A DNA stretch of 64,000 nt from Schistosoma haematobium. Lineage: Eukaryota; Platyhelminthes; Trematoda; Strigeidida; Schistosomatidae. This document shows positions 25,558 to 36,249 of this stretch, piece by piece (the first letter of the stretch is position 1; every line of letters begins with the position of its first letter). Location: contig NC_067197.1 in the NCBI RefSeq assembly GCF_000699445.3, positions 5,338,152-5,402,151 on the forward strand. The letters are read 5' to 3'. Both the position numbers and the translations under genes were made by a program. Under the pieces are notes generated by a model that saw nothing but the letters and a program-made list of their open reading frames with translations, was not told where the DNA came from and searched no databases.

Positions 25558-26237
25558 ACACGTGGAATACTTGCTTACGCTTGTTACCCCTAATGGAGCA
25601 TAGGCCGCCGATCAACATTCTTCAATCCACTCTGTTCTACACTTTTTTTCTAGTTATATCCAATTGTTATTCATTCTTCTTATGTCTTTCTCCATTTCTC
25701 GGTGTAATATGTTCTTTGGTCTTCCCCTTTTCCTTTGTCATTGAGGATTTCAAGTGAGGGCTTGCCTTGTGATACAGTTTAGTGCTTTCTTCAATATGTG
25801 TCCTATCCACTTCCAGCACTTCTTCATAATTTCCTCTTCAGTTGGGATCTGGTTTGTTCGCTCCCACAATAGGTTGTTACTGATAGTGTCTGACCAACGG
25901 ATTCGAAGTATTTTGTGTATACAACTGTTAATAAACACTTGTATCTTCTGAATGATGTCTTTCGTAGTTCTCCAAGTTTCCGCTCCATACAGTAGAACTG
26001 TCTTGACATTTGTATTGAAAATTCTGACGTTGGTGTTGATTGATAGTTGTTTTGAGGTCCAGATATTCTTCAATGGTAGATATGCTACTCCACCTGGAGC
26101 CACTCTGGGGCTATTCCAGGTCCCAAGCCCGGATAAAGAAGGAGGGTTGAGCATAAAGTTAACGACCCCGCCATCCCGTAGAAAACTAACTCGCTAAGAA
26201 ACACTAACCAGAAAGAATAATTCGAACATGTGGAATA
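25558..26237. mobile_element. TAAG-LINE with inverted 5' leader and target-site duplication (twin priming)
   Basis: Bases 25570-26085 are the 3' end of the LINE on the minus strand, of the subfamily of the copy at 36250 ([53 protein letters not shown]; stop-free for 134 residues). At 26086 the orientation flips and the 5' leader begins (CTCCACCTGGAGCC, GGTCCCAAGCCCGG, CCCGTAGAAAACTAACTCGC), running to about 26225. ACACGTGGAATA (25558-25569) and ACATGTGGAATA (26226-26237) flank the whole. The flip falls exactly at the 5' end of the element, as twin priming predicts. Confidence 0.85.
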
Positions 26238-26463
26238 ACAATACAATAAGGTGATTGTTGTAATTCGGAGAAAAATGTGGTTCTCTGTCGTCTGATAACC
26301 ACATTTCAACTTTCTTGTTTAACTCACCTAAGTAAATATGAAAAACGATTGGCTTGTCAGGAAAAGAAAAATCTTTATTAAAGATATTTGAGAGTGGAGC
26401 ACTGAAGAATGAAAGACAAACGTATACGTCGACAGTATACTTTGGTACCATTTGTGTATAGGT
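26238..26463. other. No recognised feature
   Basis: Ordinary sequence between two LINE-derived insertions. Confidence 0.35.
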
Positions 26464-26610
26464 AGAGACTTCGATTTAACTCCGCCCGGAGTCCCTCCGG
26501 GGGCTAATGCCGGTCCCAAGCCCGGATAAAGGAGGAGGGTTGGGCATGGGGTCAGCTATCCCATCCCGTAGAAAACTAACCCGCTAAAAAAACGCTAGAG
26601 ACTTCAATTT
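26464..26610 (+). mobile_element. Solitary LINE 5' leader with target-site duplication
   Basis: A 119-bp unit (26478-26596) made only of the 5' leader of the TAAG-LINE: AACTCCGCCCGG, GGTCCCAAGCCCGGATAAAG, GGAGGGTTGGGCATGGGG, CCCGTAGAAAACTAACCCGC, TAAAAAAACGCT. It is flanked by AGAGACTTCGATTT (26464-26477) and AGAGACTTCAATTT (26597-26610), 14 bp with one difference. It therefore looks like an independent insertion of the leader alone, not a leftover of a deletion. Confidence 0.8.
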
Positions 26611-27469
26611 GGCTACGTATTGTGTGAGACAGACGAACATGTTATCAACCCACTTCTGTGCAGTGGTAGGTTTCAATCATATGCAGAAACTTTGTAACAA
26701 CCCAAAAGCATTGAGAGTTATAATAAATACACCAGCATGGGATATCGATAACATCGAAAACATGAGCTACATACATATATAGAGTGAACGATTTGGTGAT
26801 CTGTGCACTCCACAGTACATATATAGGATTAAATGTGATTTACATTTTGTTGCCTTCAAGTCGGAAGCCAGTAGTTGTAGTTGGTGGATGAATTACTAGC
26901 CTCCAAATCATTTGGGATGCAAGTCATCTATTGAAGATCAGCCTCTTCGCGCTCATACAACAAAGCAAAGTAGTGTGGTTACGGCACAGTTTATAGCCAC
27001 TGCTCTAGTTTACATCGAACCTAATTGCCCTTCCAAAAAATAACTCAGGCACCAAAAGATTGAAATCCTTTATCGAGTTTTGCATTTCACATTTACGTAT
27101 ACCATACTCCCCTTTCAGGTTGTCCATTTTTAAGATAGAGCGAAGGACTAGTTCAGCCTCCATCGATGTAAGTAGAGTGGACGATTAGCCCGATCTCGAC
27201 ATGCCCGCTAACGTTAGTTCATGAAACAAAGTTTCATTATCCCCGAGCCACTATAAGAAAATTTAAATCGGGATTTACCTCGGATGTCTCACTTTACCTC
27301 AATCAATAAACAGTTTAATTAGGTATCATGTAAGTTAGCGGTATTATTCTAATCACAACTCATTATGTTAATCACCAAGCTATATATTCTTGTTCCAGCT
27401 AGAAATTAAGCGAATTATCACAGAATGGACAACTGACTAGTAACTACCATTAAAAATATCTCATGCTAA
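26611..27469. other. Unassigned sequence
   Basis: GC is slightly higher than in neighbouring spacers and short non-AT motifs suggest old repeat material, but I recognise no family and no coding frame. Confidence 0.4.
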
Positions 27470-27660
27470 CCATGCTCATTCGCATATTAGTGACTGACTT
27501 TGAGAAGTTTCTCTAAGTTCCATTTGGAAGGCGTTACCGATGAAATTCAACCCTACTGAATGTGTGATAGGCATTAATGATGGCAATAAGTGATATTTAT
27601 GCAATTGACTGGAGTTAGAATTGTAGACTACTGGATTTGATCGTAGTTTACTAAGGTAGC
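27470..27660 (+). repeat. Family-C leader remnant
   Basis: TTAGTGACTGACTTTGAGAA, GTTCCATTTGGAAGGCG and TTCAACCCTACTGAATGTGT resemble the ~150-bp leader that precedes the family-C head at 34255, 50665 and 58290. Weak. Confidence 0.4.
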
Positions 27661-28640
27661 AAACTGGCTATGAAACTCGAGTGTATTGTGTTCTAGTTAT
27701 TGTGAGACTTTCAGTTCACACATCTGTTGAATTCTATGCTATGACTAAACAATGATCCAGTACTCTCTAGTTTCAATAGTCATTATCAATAGCTCAAATG
27801 CTTTTCATAAAATCTATCACTATTACTATTGCCTATAATAGAATTCATTGACAATTACTATAATAAGTTATAACATTTGAAAACATTCTTTGATCAGTGT
27901 CCAGTTTTGATCGTAAGATTGTCTTGAATTCAATCGTATGCGCTTGATAATTGTTGTCTAGTGCTTTCATGTTTAAACATAGATATATTATGTGTGCTTC
28001 GTGAATCGTTGAATGATTCACTTTACTTACCACTGCCTCCCAATGGCGAGGAAAACAATCATACATCTTCAGTGTAAATCCAAACATATAAAACGTTAAA
28101 CAATGTAAATAAAATGTAGCTAATTATGGCAATCTGTTTAATTTCAAAATGACTTTAATCGCATATTGATATACACTGGAAAACTATTGAAAACCAAGTA
28201 ATATTGGATAGACATTTCTTATTTAATGAATAACTCTTCAAGATTGTAAATTTGCAACTATACCAAGAACCAGACAGAGGATCACCAGTTTATCTGATAA
28301 GAACATTAGCCTTAAACCACGGGGTTAGCCTCCAATAGACTATATTTCCGATTTCGGTCAATTCGTAATATAACGCAACATTCATTCAATCATAATGACG
28401 GGTAACTACAATATTCCCCATTTAGTTAAACATCTACAGTCATCACTTCTGACCAAAATTTAGAAAACCCATCTTACTGGTGAATGAATATATTGGTTAA
28501 AACCATGTGTAACGTAGTATCGCTCTATACTACTTTAAGCATAAATCTCAGAATTTTCAATGTTCTCGAAGTTTTCATTAATTCTTCAATTTACATCAGT
28601 TTATTATGAAAATCATCTTCGCACACACACACGTGTATAT
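27661..28640. other. Unassigned sequence
   Basis: About 1 kb with no recognised gene or repeat. One 80-codon minus-strand frame (27845-28087) has no similarity known to me and is not supported by splice or start signals. Confidence 0.4.
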
Positions 28641-28645
28641 AATCT

Positions 28646-29076
28646 CAGTCAGTCAGTCAGCCCGATAAAATGTAGGACCAGGCACATATATGCATTGGTC
28701 CAAGTTGTCACACCCCATTAGCACAACAAGATGAACACCAGATTCATAGAAGTAGTCACTACAATGATAGTAATATATGAAAGATTGTGTATAAGGATAT
28801 AATACATGAAGAAAGAATCAGTTCATAGAAAGGAAGGTATAAAGCAATCTTAATCTCGTGGTTGAAGAGAAGATAGAGAGTGTATACACCTACACCATTG
28901 TGATCGATTCTGAGCCATGTCACACAGAGTCTCCGATCATTGGTTACGATAGTCACACCAAGTAGTCTGAATCTACCAAGATGTTTAAAACTAGAAGTTA
29001 GTGACTTCAAGGAATAATGTCACGTTTTGGTTTGGCCGCCCCTAACTTTCTTCCAACCATCCCCAACACTATTCAG
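28646..29076 (-). mobile_element. SR2-like LINE 3' UTR with (TGAC)n tail
   Basis: On the plus strand it opens with CAGTCAGTCAGTCAGC, the complement of a (TGAC)n tail, followed by the 3' UTR found at 1868-2200 (CCAGGCACATATATGCATTGG, trimmed pieces of TGAGCCATGTCACACAG). It ends at the very end of the coding region (GTTTGGCCGCCCC...). 5'-truncated. Confidence 0.75.
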
Positions 29077-29079
29077 CGT

Positions 29080-30285
29080 GTATATAATCTAATTTTTTTT
29101 TTAAAATTCATACATGGACCAATCATTTTTGTTGTACACAATACCTTTTACATTAAACAAGTAAATATAACCAGGATAATCAAGATTCTAAGTTAATCAG
29201 TTAAAATCCAGTAAATACTAACTAACCAACTAACAACTACCTACTACTTTCATATTAAATTTATGGTCGGGAAATCTGAAGGAAAAATGTGAACTAGATT
29301 GACAAAAATTTTCTTTAAACAACAAAGACAAAATATTTATTCTTAATCTGATCATTCAATCTTATGCCGAAAACTATTTATCCTTCTAATATACTAATAC
29401 ACTTATCCAGTATTTCTATACAGTCATATACATATACATAGAAAAATGTGCCGATTGATCAATACACTAATAGAAATACAAGTTCGACTTGGATTACTCC
29501 TAGATATCTATCTATTTAGTATCCCTATATTCATATCGGAAACTTGTAGTGTGAAAAAGACTTTCTTTTTCTTTCCTTCCCCCCCTCTCTCTCGCTATCC
29601 CTCTCTTTCTGTCTGTCTGTTACTGTGTATTTCTGTCATTTGGTTAATACATTTCTAGATTAAAAGAAAGTGATAAGTTTTTTTATTTTACGTTAAAGAT
29701 AAACATCACTTATTGAAATGTTACCAATTAAATATTATTAACTTAACTTATATCTATATATATGAAAGATAGATAATAAATGAAAGAGTGAGTGTGTGTG
29801 TATGTGTCTGCGTAACATTAGTGAGTGAAAATTGGTTATAATAAGCTTATATTATAAGCTGTTAATTAATGGGGAGATTAATTCAAGAAATGTAATCCTT
29901 ACCCCACCCTCAATCACTGTAACTACTTCATAGTGAGAATGAGAAATATTACCATGGTAATATAAATATACTTGCTTAATATCACAATATTAAACTAAAT
30001 TTATCAAACTATAATTTATTAAATAGGATTAAAGAAACTTCAATGAATTCCTTATGAAAACAGCATAAAAATCATTTAATTTATAATAATCACCAAGTTT
30101 ATTTTGTTGAATTTATAAATATTAATAGTTTAACATGACTCTATCTTTTATGAGATCATTTTGATTTCCCCCCTAATGATATGTGTTCATTTGAATTAGT
30201 TTACAGTAAAACCTATTTTTCTAGAAGAGAATGATTAGATAACAGAATGAAAAGAGTAAAATTTAGTTAATGATATTACAAAGTG
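29080..30285. other. AT-rich DNA without recognised features
   Basis: Short CT-rich tract at 29570-29625 and GT tract near 29790. No gene seen. Confidence 0.5.
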
Positions 30286-30289
30286 TGGA

Positions 30290-30785
30290 AACACTGGATA
30301 CCCATCTCGTCCTAGTATGAGACATCTCAGCAATGCTCATCCACGGTCCCGTACGAGGGACTCGAACCCAGGATCTCCAATCTCGTGCAAGAACGCTTTA
30401 CCTCTAGACTACTGAGTCAACATTCAACAGTGTTAGTGTTTAACTTTATCCCATCCATGAATGTTTGTGCAACCATTCATCCATTGTCTGAGGTAGATAC
30501 TTGTCTTTACTCGACACGGATAGAACTCCACTGGTCATGAGTGAAACAAGCTATCAACACCGTTGGATGCTGGTTCAGTAGACTAGAAGTTAAGCATTCT
30601 TGAGCAAGACTGAAGGTCCCGTATTCTAATCTTGTGAGGCGGGATCGTGAGTGAGTACTGCTGAGGAGTCCCACAGTACGACGAAACGGCCGTCCAGTGC
30701 TTCCAGGTTTGCCATGGTGATCCAGCTTCAATCGACTCATGATCTCAACTATTAAAACTACTATAATATCCACAAAAAAAACCCC
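30290..30785. repeat. Inverted pair of full-length family-C SINEs
   Basis: Minus-strand copy 30290-30545: tail end, ribozyme (CTGAGATG, GAGATGG; dead), tRNA-like head and a leader part ending ACTCCACTGGTCATGAG. Plus-strand copy 30546-30785: lead-in CAACACCGTTGGATGCTGG, head, intact-core ribozyme, tail CTACTATAATATCCACAAAA. Head to head, tails outward. Confidence 0.75.
30655..30700 (+). ncRNA. Hammerhead ribozyme, core intact (family C)
   Basis: CTGAGGA and GAAA intact. Stem III is the self-complementary ACGGCCGT. Stem I is GTACTG / CAGTGC with one G.U pair. Stem II is shortened to GTC / GAC because GG became CG. Cleavage is predicted after GTC at 30694. Good candidate for residual activity. 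Confidence 0.7.
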
Positions 30786-30944
30786 TTTCTAATAAATTCT
30801 GTTTTTCATTATTCAATTTTATATTTTCAATATTAAATCCCTTTATTTCCGTATTGAATAAATTTTTAAACTTCATCTTACTCTGTTAATTTGTCCAAAT
30901 TTATGGTTATTATTACGTAACTATGACATCATTCAAACGGAAAG

Positions 30945-31026
30945 GATTGTCCAGGACAGGGTTCGATGGAGTGTAGTGGTGGGTGGCCTATGCTCCTTCA
31001 CGAGTGGTAACAGGTGTAAATAAGTG
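30945..31026 (+). mobile_element. TAAG-LINE, terminal ~80 bp only
   Basis: GGAAAGGATTGTCCAGGACA, GGTGGCCTATGCTCCTTCAC and AACAGGTGTAAATAAG are the last bases of the LINE; extreme 5' truncation. Confidence 0.75.
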
Positions 31027-31194
31027 ATGACATTACTATTCATACCCTGGAAACATGTCTTCACATGTTTTTTTCCGAAAAATTTTCTTTTAGAATAATT
31101 CTTGAGTAACTATTGTCATTATTCTATCAATTTACATTAATATGATATAAAGTATATACATTAATTATAAACATTTATTCCATTGCTAGTCACT

Positions 31195-31535
31195 ATCCGT
31201 CTTTGCTTACAATGCTTATGAAGTAAGGCAATATCTAGGCACTACATACAGTATGTATATATGCTAATAAGAGACTAACCAATTACAGTCCCAAACAACA
31301 ATGAGAAGTATAAAAAAAAACAATACCAAGTGAATTAAAACTTCACTCCATTGCATAAGCAAGTGGCTATCAAGACTCAGTAATTAAGTGAATAACGCAA
31401 TGGCAATACTGAGTTCGAATCCTGTGAGTAAACATCAACTCTGAAATGCAGATATATCCAGCTGATAAGTTCCAAACAGAACAACAGAACGCATGTCTTG
31501 GATTCCCCTACTAACTACTAGTGAATTCGCATCAT
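31195..31535 (+). repeat. Family-A (Sm-alpha-like) repeat, two pieces
   Basis: 31195-31345 resembles the long family-A 3' part (GCTTATGAAGTAAGGCAATA, AACAACAATGAGAAG). 31375-31535 is head (CAAGACTCAGTAATTAAGTG, GAGTTCGAATCC) plus ribozyme remnant (CTGATAAGTTCC, core mutated). The order tail-then-head in the same orientation is what a tandem (multimeric) insertion gives. Confidence 0.55.
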
Positions 31536-31539
31536 TCGA

Positions 31540-32105
31540 TTAACTTTAGTCAACTGTATACCTTTTTATTCACTTAGAATATATTCAGAAATCTTGGACA
31601 TTATTTATTGAAATGATATATATAAAGTAATCTGATTAAAATGTCATTTGTCAACGAGAATAGATTTTCTAAATCTGATAAGTTTTTAATGAAACTAAGT
31701 ATTATATAACCAATTCATATAAGAAATATGATAATAACTTGTATATTTGAGTTAAACAATTCATTAATCACTAGTTAGTGATTATATGAAATAGGGTAAA
31801 CTATTAATACTTTTATAATAATGAGTTAACTAAATGTCTTTAATGAATTTCTCAAGGGACTGAATATATAGAAGAAGAAGAAGGAGAAGAAGAAGAGTTG
31901 ATCATTACGATAATAAATTGTAACAAGAGACAATTAAATGAACATGTTTCTAACATCATTAGAAATAATCTTTCTGGATAGGTGGTAGTATACACAGTTA
32001 AAATGATCTAATCATATATGATGATTATGTAACATGATTGATTTTTTGTAATGATTAACTAATCTTGAATGATCTGAAGTAAAATTTATTGATATTTATA
32101 ACATT
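31540..32105. other. AT-rich spacer
   Basis: Short GAA tract near 31870. No gene recognised. Confidence 0.4.
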
Positions 32106-32109
32106 TATA

Positions 32110-32485
32110 ATATCACTATGGGGATTATATGAAGATTTTAGTATGTTCACAGTTGAATTTATGAGTTGATCTAAGTTGAACCATTAATTAAAAAAAGGTG
32201 AAAACACTGGATATATGTATAAGATTTAATGGTGATCTAGCTCAGATTGATTAGTGAATTCAACTGTGAAAATGAATATCAGTCAAAAGTGTGTCAATGT
32301 ATGGATTGGTTGAAATTAGACAATAACACCGTTGGATGCCGGTCGGCTCAGTGATTAAGCGCTCGCTCGTGAGACTGATAGGTCCTAAGTTCGAATCTCG
32401 CGAGACGGGATCGTCGATGCACACTGCTGAGAAGCTCCATACTATGACGAAACGGACGTCCAGTTCTTCCAGGTTCTTCATGAGA
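32110..32485. repeat. Family-C SINE cluster
   Basis: A minus-strand tail (32110-32205) folds back onto a plus-strand tail (32206-32280). A plus-strand unit follows (32315-32485) with head (GGCTCAGTGATTAAGCGC, AAGTTCGAATCTCGCGAG) and a ribozyme with core CTGAGAA (dead) and GAAAC. The unit ends abruptly at a LINE fragment. Confidence 0.7.
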
Positions 32486-33240
32486 AGCAGGAAGACGTAA
32501 GAACCAGGAGAGGAACTCACATATCTTCAGATCACCATCTGGTGGTTGCCAGAACGAAACTGAAGCTAAAGAATCATTGGACAACTGGACAAACAGCATG
32601 ACAAAGGTTCAGTACAGCCTTCCTTTCATATGTTGACAAACTCAATCAATTCAAGATAACTCTCAACAACAGCATCTAAACCTTACAGGACTTACTGAAA
32701 TAAGCTACTATGGATGACAACTGGAATGGGATCAAAGAAGTACTAACTTCAACATGTAGGGTTATGGGACTCAAGAAGCGTCATTATAAGGAATGGATTT
32801 CTATTGAAACCCCATACAAGATTCAAGAAAGGAAGAACAAGAAGACAGCAATTCACTACAGTAGAACAAGAACAGAGAAAGTAAAGGCACAAGCTGAATA
32901 CACTGAATCAGGCAAGCAAATGAAGAGGGGCCCTGTAGACGGTAAAGAGAAATACGTGGAAGACCTAGTAATGATGGCAGAAAAGCTGCAGCAGAAAGAC
33001 ATATGATACAACTATATGATATAACGAAGAAACTAGCATAGAGATATAGTAGACCAGAAAGACCGGTCAAGAACAAAGAAGGCGAGACAACCACAACACA
33101 TCGGAATTGGAAGCAATCATTGAAAGAATGAATAACAATCGGAAACAGCTGGGAAGGATTGTCTAGTACAGAGTTCGATGGAGAATCATGGTGGGTAGTT
33201 TATTCTCCTCCACTAAGGGTAACAGGCGTAAGTAAGAAGG
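32486..33240 (+). pseudogene. Internally deleted TAAG-LINE fused to a SINE
   Basis: Starts in the endonuclease end ([23 protein letters not shown], containing SDHHLVV) and continues through the linker region (KRHYKEWISIETPYKIQERK, KVKAQAEYTE). At about 33095 it jumps to the last ~150 nt of the element (ATGAATAACAATCGG... to GGTAACAGGCGTAAGTAAG). The entire polymerase is missing. The left end joins the family-C SINE at AGGTTCTTCATGAG with no spacer. Confidence 0.8.
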
Positions 33241-33244
33241 TGAG

Positions 33245-33550
33245 TAAGTTGCCTGATCAGTCACAAAGGGCAAACCCTACATCATAACTCCTCTTACTAA
33301 CCACAATCCACCCATTTTCCAAATTTGAATCTTATCGTCAAGATAATAAGATCAGTTCATTGAAAACAGATAATCTAAACATTATTATACATAGATAGTT
33401 AATGAATTTTAATGTTTTATTTCGTTGTTTCTATTACAACACATCAATCACATTCTTTTTCTATTCATTTTTATATTCATTTCAACACTTGGTATATTAC
33501 ATAATAGTTACATGATATACCCTAGTGGGCCAAGGTAATTTTACATTGGT
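33245..33550. other. AT-rich spacer
   Basis: No feature recognised. Confidence 0.4.
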
Positions 33551-33551
33551 T

Positions 33552-33745
33552 TTCACGAGAACCAAACACCATCCAGACTTTCACATGACAGCCCAAACAG
33601 TACAGTTCAATCCCTTTTAACAGGATAACCGGACACCGCCCAGGTTTAAAATCTGTAGCCCAAATAGTATGGCTCAATTCTGTTTCCAGAAGAACCAAAC
33701 ACCATCCAGGCTTAAATCTTCTAAGCCGAATATTACATATCAATT
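33552..33745. repeat. Tandem repeat, about 67 bp, three imperfect copies
   Basis: Landmarks repeated at regular spacing: GAACCAAACACCATCCAG (33559), ATAACCGGACACCGCCCAGG (33626), GAACCAAACACCATCCAGG (33692), each followed by a (G)CCCAAA.AGTA.(G/A)(G)TTCAAT.C-type block. No coding frame. Unknown class; possibly a minisatellite. Confidence 0.7.
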
Positions 33746-33754
33746 AAATTATAA

Positions 33755-33905
33755 TGGTTGAAATCATGAGTCAATTGAAGCTAGACTACCATAGAAAACC
33801 CGGAAGCACTGGACAACCGTTTCGTCCTACTATGGGACTCCCCAGCACTGAGCATCCACGATCCCGCACCCCACGAGATTCGAACCCAGGACTTACCAGT
33901 CTCGA
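33755..33905 (-). repeat. Family-C SINE, near-intact ribozyme with one core change
   Basis: Minus strand: head (GGTAAGTCCTGGGTTCGAATC-type), ribozyme and tail. The ribozyme has good stems and GAAA, but the core reads CTGGGGA, changing the invariant A6, so it should be inactive. Confidence 0.7.
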
Positions 33906-34149
33906 ACGTAATAAAATTACGATTTGCAAAAGATGATGATGAAAAAGAAGAAGAAGAAAAAAAACATAATTCAATCTTCATTACTTTTTTGGCATTTAGA
34001 TTAATTCAAAAGTCAATTTATTGATTGATAAGTTGATAAAGTTTTACTTAAATATTTCAGTAATTTCTACTTTCTTTTCTTCTATCAGTAAGAAAAAAAG
34101 GAGAGTAGAGATTATTTTTTCAGAAAAAGACACAAACAAAACAAAAACA

Positions 34150-34605
34150 AAATACAATCAGGTTTTTCATGGTGGTCTAGCTTTAATTGACTCATGATCT
34201 CAACTATTAAAAATGACTATAATATCCACAAAAAACTTCTGATATTAATTAACATATGCTCACTAGTGACTGGCTTCAAGAGGTATTTCCTGCGGTTCTA
34301 GTGAGAAGCAGTGACCAGTGGAGTTCAATCAGGTCGGTTGTGAGATGGTAGATGTGTCGCTCAATTTCATGGATTAGTTGAAGTTAGAAGTTAACACCGT
34401 TGAATGCCGGCCAGCTCAGTGGTCTGGTGGTTAGGCGTTCGAGCACGATACTGATAGGTCCTGGGTCCGAATCTCGCGAGGCGGGATCGTGGATGTGCAT
34501 TACTGAGGAGTCCCACACTAAGACGAAACGGCCGTCCAGTTCTTTCAGGTTTTCTATGGTGGTGTAGCTTCAATTGTCTCATGATCTCAACTATTGACGT
34601 AAACA
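34150..34605 (+). repeat. Family-C SINE, tandem: tail, then complete leader-head-ribozyme-tail unit
   Basis: 34150-34235 is a tail (CATGGTGGTCTAGCTTTAATTG to CCACAAAAAACTTCTGATA, shown here as landmarks at both ends). It passes into a leader (34255: TCACTAGTGACTGGCTTC), head (GGCCAGCTCAGTGGTCTGG, TCCGAATCTCGCGAGGC), ribozyme and second tail ending TCATGATCTCAACTATTG. The direct tail-leader order implies a tandem copy. Confidence 0.7.
34496..34542 (+). ncRNA. Hammerhead ribozyme, core intact (family C)
   Basis: CTGAGGA and GAAA intact. Stem III is ACGGCCGT. Stem II is GTC / GAC plus one mismatch. Stem I is weak (GCATTA against CAGTTC). Cleavage is predicted after GTC near 34536. Confidence 0.6.
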
Positions 34606-34684
34606 TATTGTTGAAAACAATTCATACGATAAATACGTCAACAACAATAACCACAAAATAATATAGAAGTAGATATATGTAATG

Positions 34685-34990
34685 ATGACTATCAGAAGGG
34701 GCTTTGTGAAGATTGTAGTAATTCCAATAGTTGAGATCATGAGTCAATTGAAGCTATACATTATCTGTTTATTTTGTATATAATTTAAACAAAAAAACAG
34801 CAATGACCTTCATGTATTGACAATATACAATTTTATTAGTGTAAGATAATATGATTTATGTCAAGGATTGATATTAGTTAAATAATCATTAAAAATATGG
34901 AAGTACTAAACGGCTATTTCGTTCTAGTGTGAGATTCTTTATCAGAGTACATTTATCACTTCATATTTGGTAATCACACTCAAGATCATA
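34685..34990 (-). repeat. Family-C tail and ribozyme remnants
   Basis: 34685-34760 is a minus-strand tail (CAGAAGGGGCTTTGTGAAG, TTGAGATCATGAGTCAATTG). 34875-34960 is a decayed ribozyme (GGCTATTTCGTTCTAGTGTG). Confidence 0.55.
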
Positions 34991-35038
34991 TATCGCACAC
35001 ACAAAAACACTCAACCTCTAGTGTTTTTGTGTGCGAGG

Positions 35039-35120
35039 TGGTCAGTCAGTGAGCTCGATAAAATGTAGGACCAGGCACATTTATGCGTTGATCCAAGTTG
35101 TCACAACTCATTAGCACAAC
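35039..35120 (-). mobile_element. SR2-like LINE tail piece
   Basis: GGTCAGTCAGTGAGCTCG (tail) then GGACCAGGCACATTTATGC, i.e. the last ~80 bp of the SR2-like 3' UTR. The adjoining TAAG-LINE begins right where it breaks off. Confidence 0.65.
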
Positions 35121-35762
35121 AACTTACTTACTTACATACGTCCGTTACTCCTCGTGAAGGAACATAGGCCGCTCAACAGCATTCGCCATCCAACCCTGTT
35201 CTGGGCAATCCTCTCCGGCTCTTTCCATTTAATATCTGCTTTTATTTCCCGGTGTAATGTGTTCTTTGGCCTTCCTCTTTTCCGCTTCCCTTCAGGATTC
35301 CAAGTTAGGGCTTGTCTCGTGATGCAGTTTGACGATTTGCGTAATGTATGTCCTATCCATTTCCATCGTCTTTTCCTAATTTTCTCTTCAGTTGGAAGTT
35401 GGTTTGTTCTCTCCCACAGAAGGCTGTTGCTGATGGTATCCGTCCAATGGATGTTGAGTATCTTGCGTAGACAGTTATTTATAAATACTTCCACCTTCTG
35501 AATGATGGTTGTGGTTCTACTCCAAGTTTCAGCTCCGTACAGTAGAACTGCCTTGACTTTGGTATTGAAGATCCTCACTTTGATATTGGTTGAAAGTTGT
35601 TTTGAGTTCCATATGTTTTTCAATTGTAGGAATGCTATCCTTACTTTGCCAATTTTCGACTGTACAACTGCATCTGATCTTTCTTGTTTATCGATGATGC
35701 TTCCCAGGTATGTGAAGGATTCCACATTTTCCAGAGTTTCGCCATCAAGTGTGATTGAGTTA
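35121..35762 (-). pseudogene. TAAG-LINE 3' fragment (197 intact C-terminal codons)
   Basis: Stop-free from [18 protein letters not shown] through [49 protein letters not shown] to the native end ([12 protein letters not shown]). It lacks seven residues (MKKMNNN) between KADI and WKE, exactly like the copy at 38859, so both derive from one deletion-marked subfamily. There is no catalytic domain. Confidence 0.85.
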
Positions 35763-35764
35763 AT

Positions 35765-36185
35765 AAGGGAATGAGTAAAAATATATCATAGTCTAATTGA
35801 CCATTAAAGTAAGACTATGATCTTGGATACAAATATAAACTTATATTATCATTATTCAATGAAATAAAGAATACACCTGTTAAATGTAAGTACTTTACAA
35901 CTTGGTAATTAGAATGTATCCGCTTTTTTTCACTAAACCATCTGGTTCTTTAAGTATCTTTGTATAGATGTAATGATAAGTAAACATGTGGAGGAAAAAG
36001 TCGATTGTTTACTAAATTATTCTTTTAATTTATGTCTCTATATTTATATGAATCGATGTCTATTGTCTATTAACATGAATAATATTAAAACAGTAACAGA
36101 TATCTGAATCAATATTTTTGCAATAATTAATTTAGGTATTTTTGTTACTAGTATAATTGAAATCTAATGGTTGGTAGCTCTTGTA
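35765..36185. other. AT-rich spacer
   Basis: No feature recognised. Confidence 0.4.
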
Positions 36186-36189
36186 CTCT

Positions 36190-36249
36190 ACCCACAATTG
36201 ATTGATCACAAGGTGGTGCATCAATGTCATATGTGTCAAGTCCTTCTTG
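36190..36249 (+). repeat. Family-B repeat, left part, with target-site duplication
   Basis: ATTGATTGATCACAAGGTGG and CAATGTCATATGTGTC are the family-B leader. It ends with CAAGTCCTTCTTG (36237-36249), duplicated at 42668-42680; the repeat resumes there. A LINE therefore landed inside this SINE. Confidence 0.8.
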
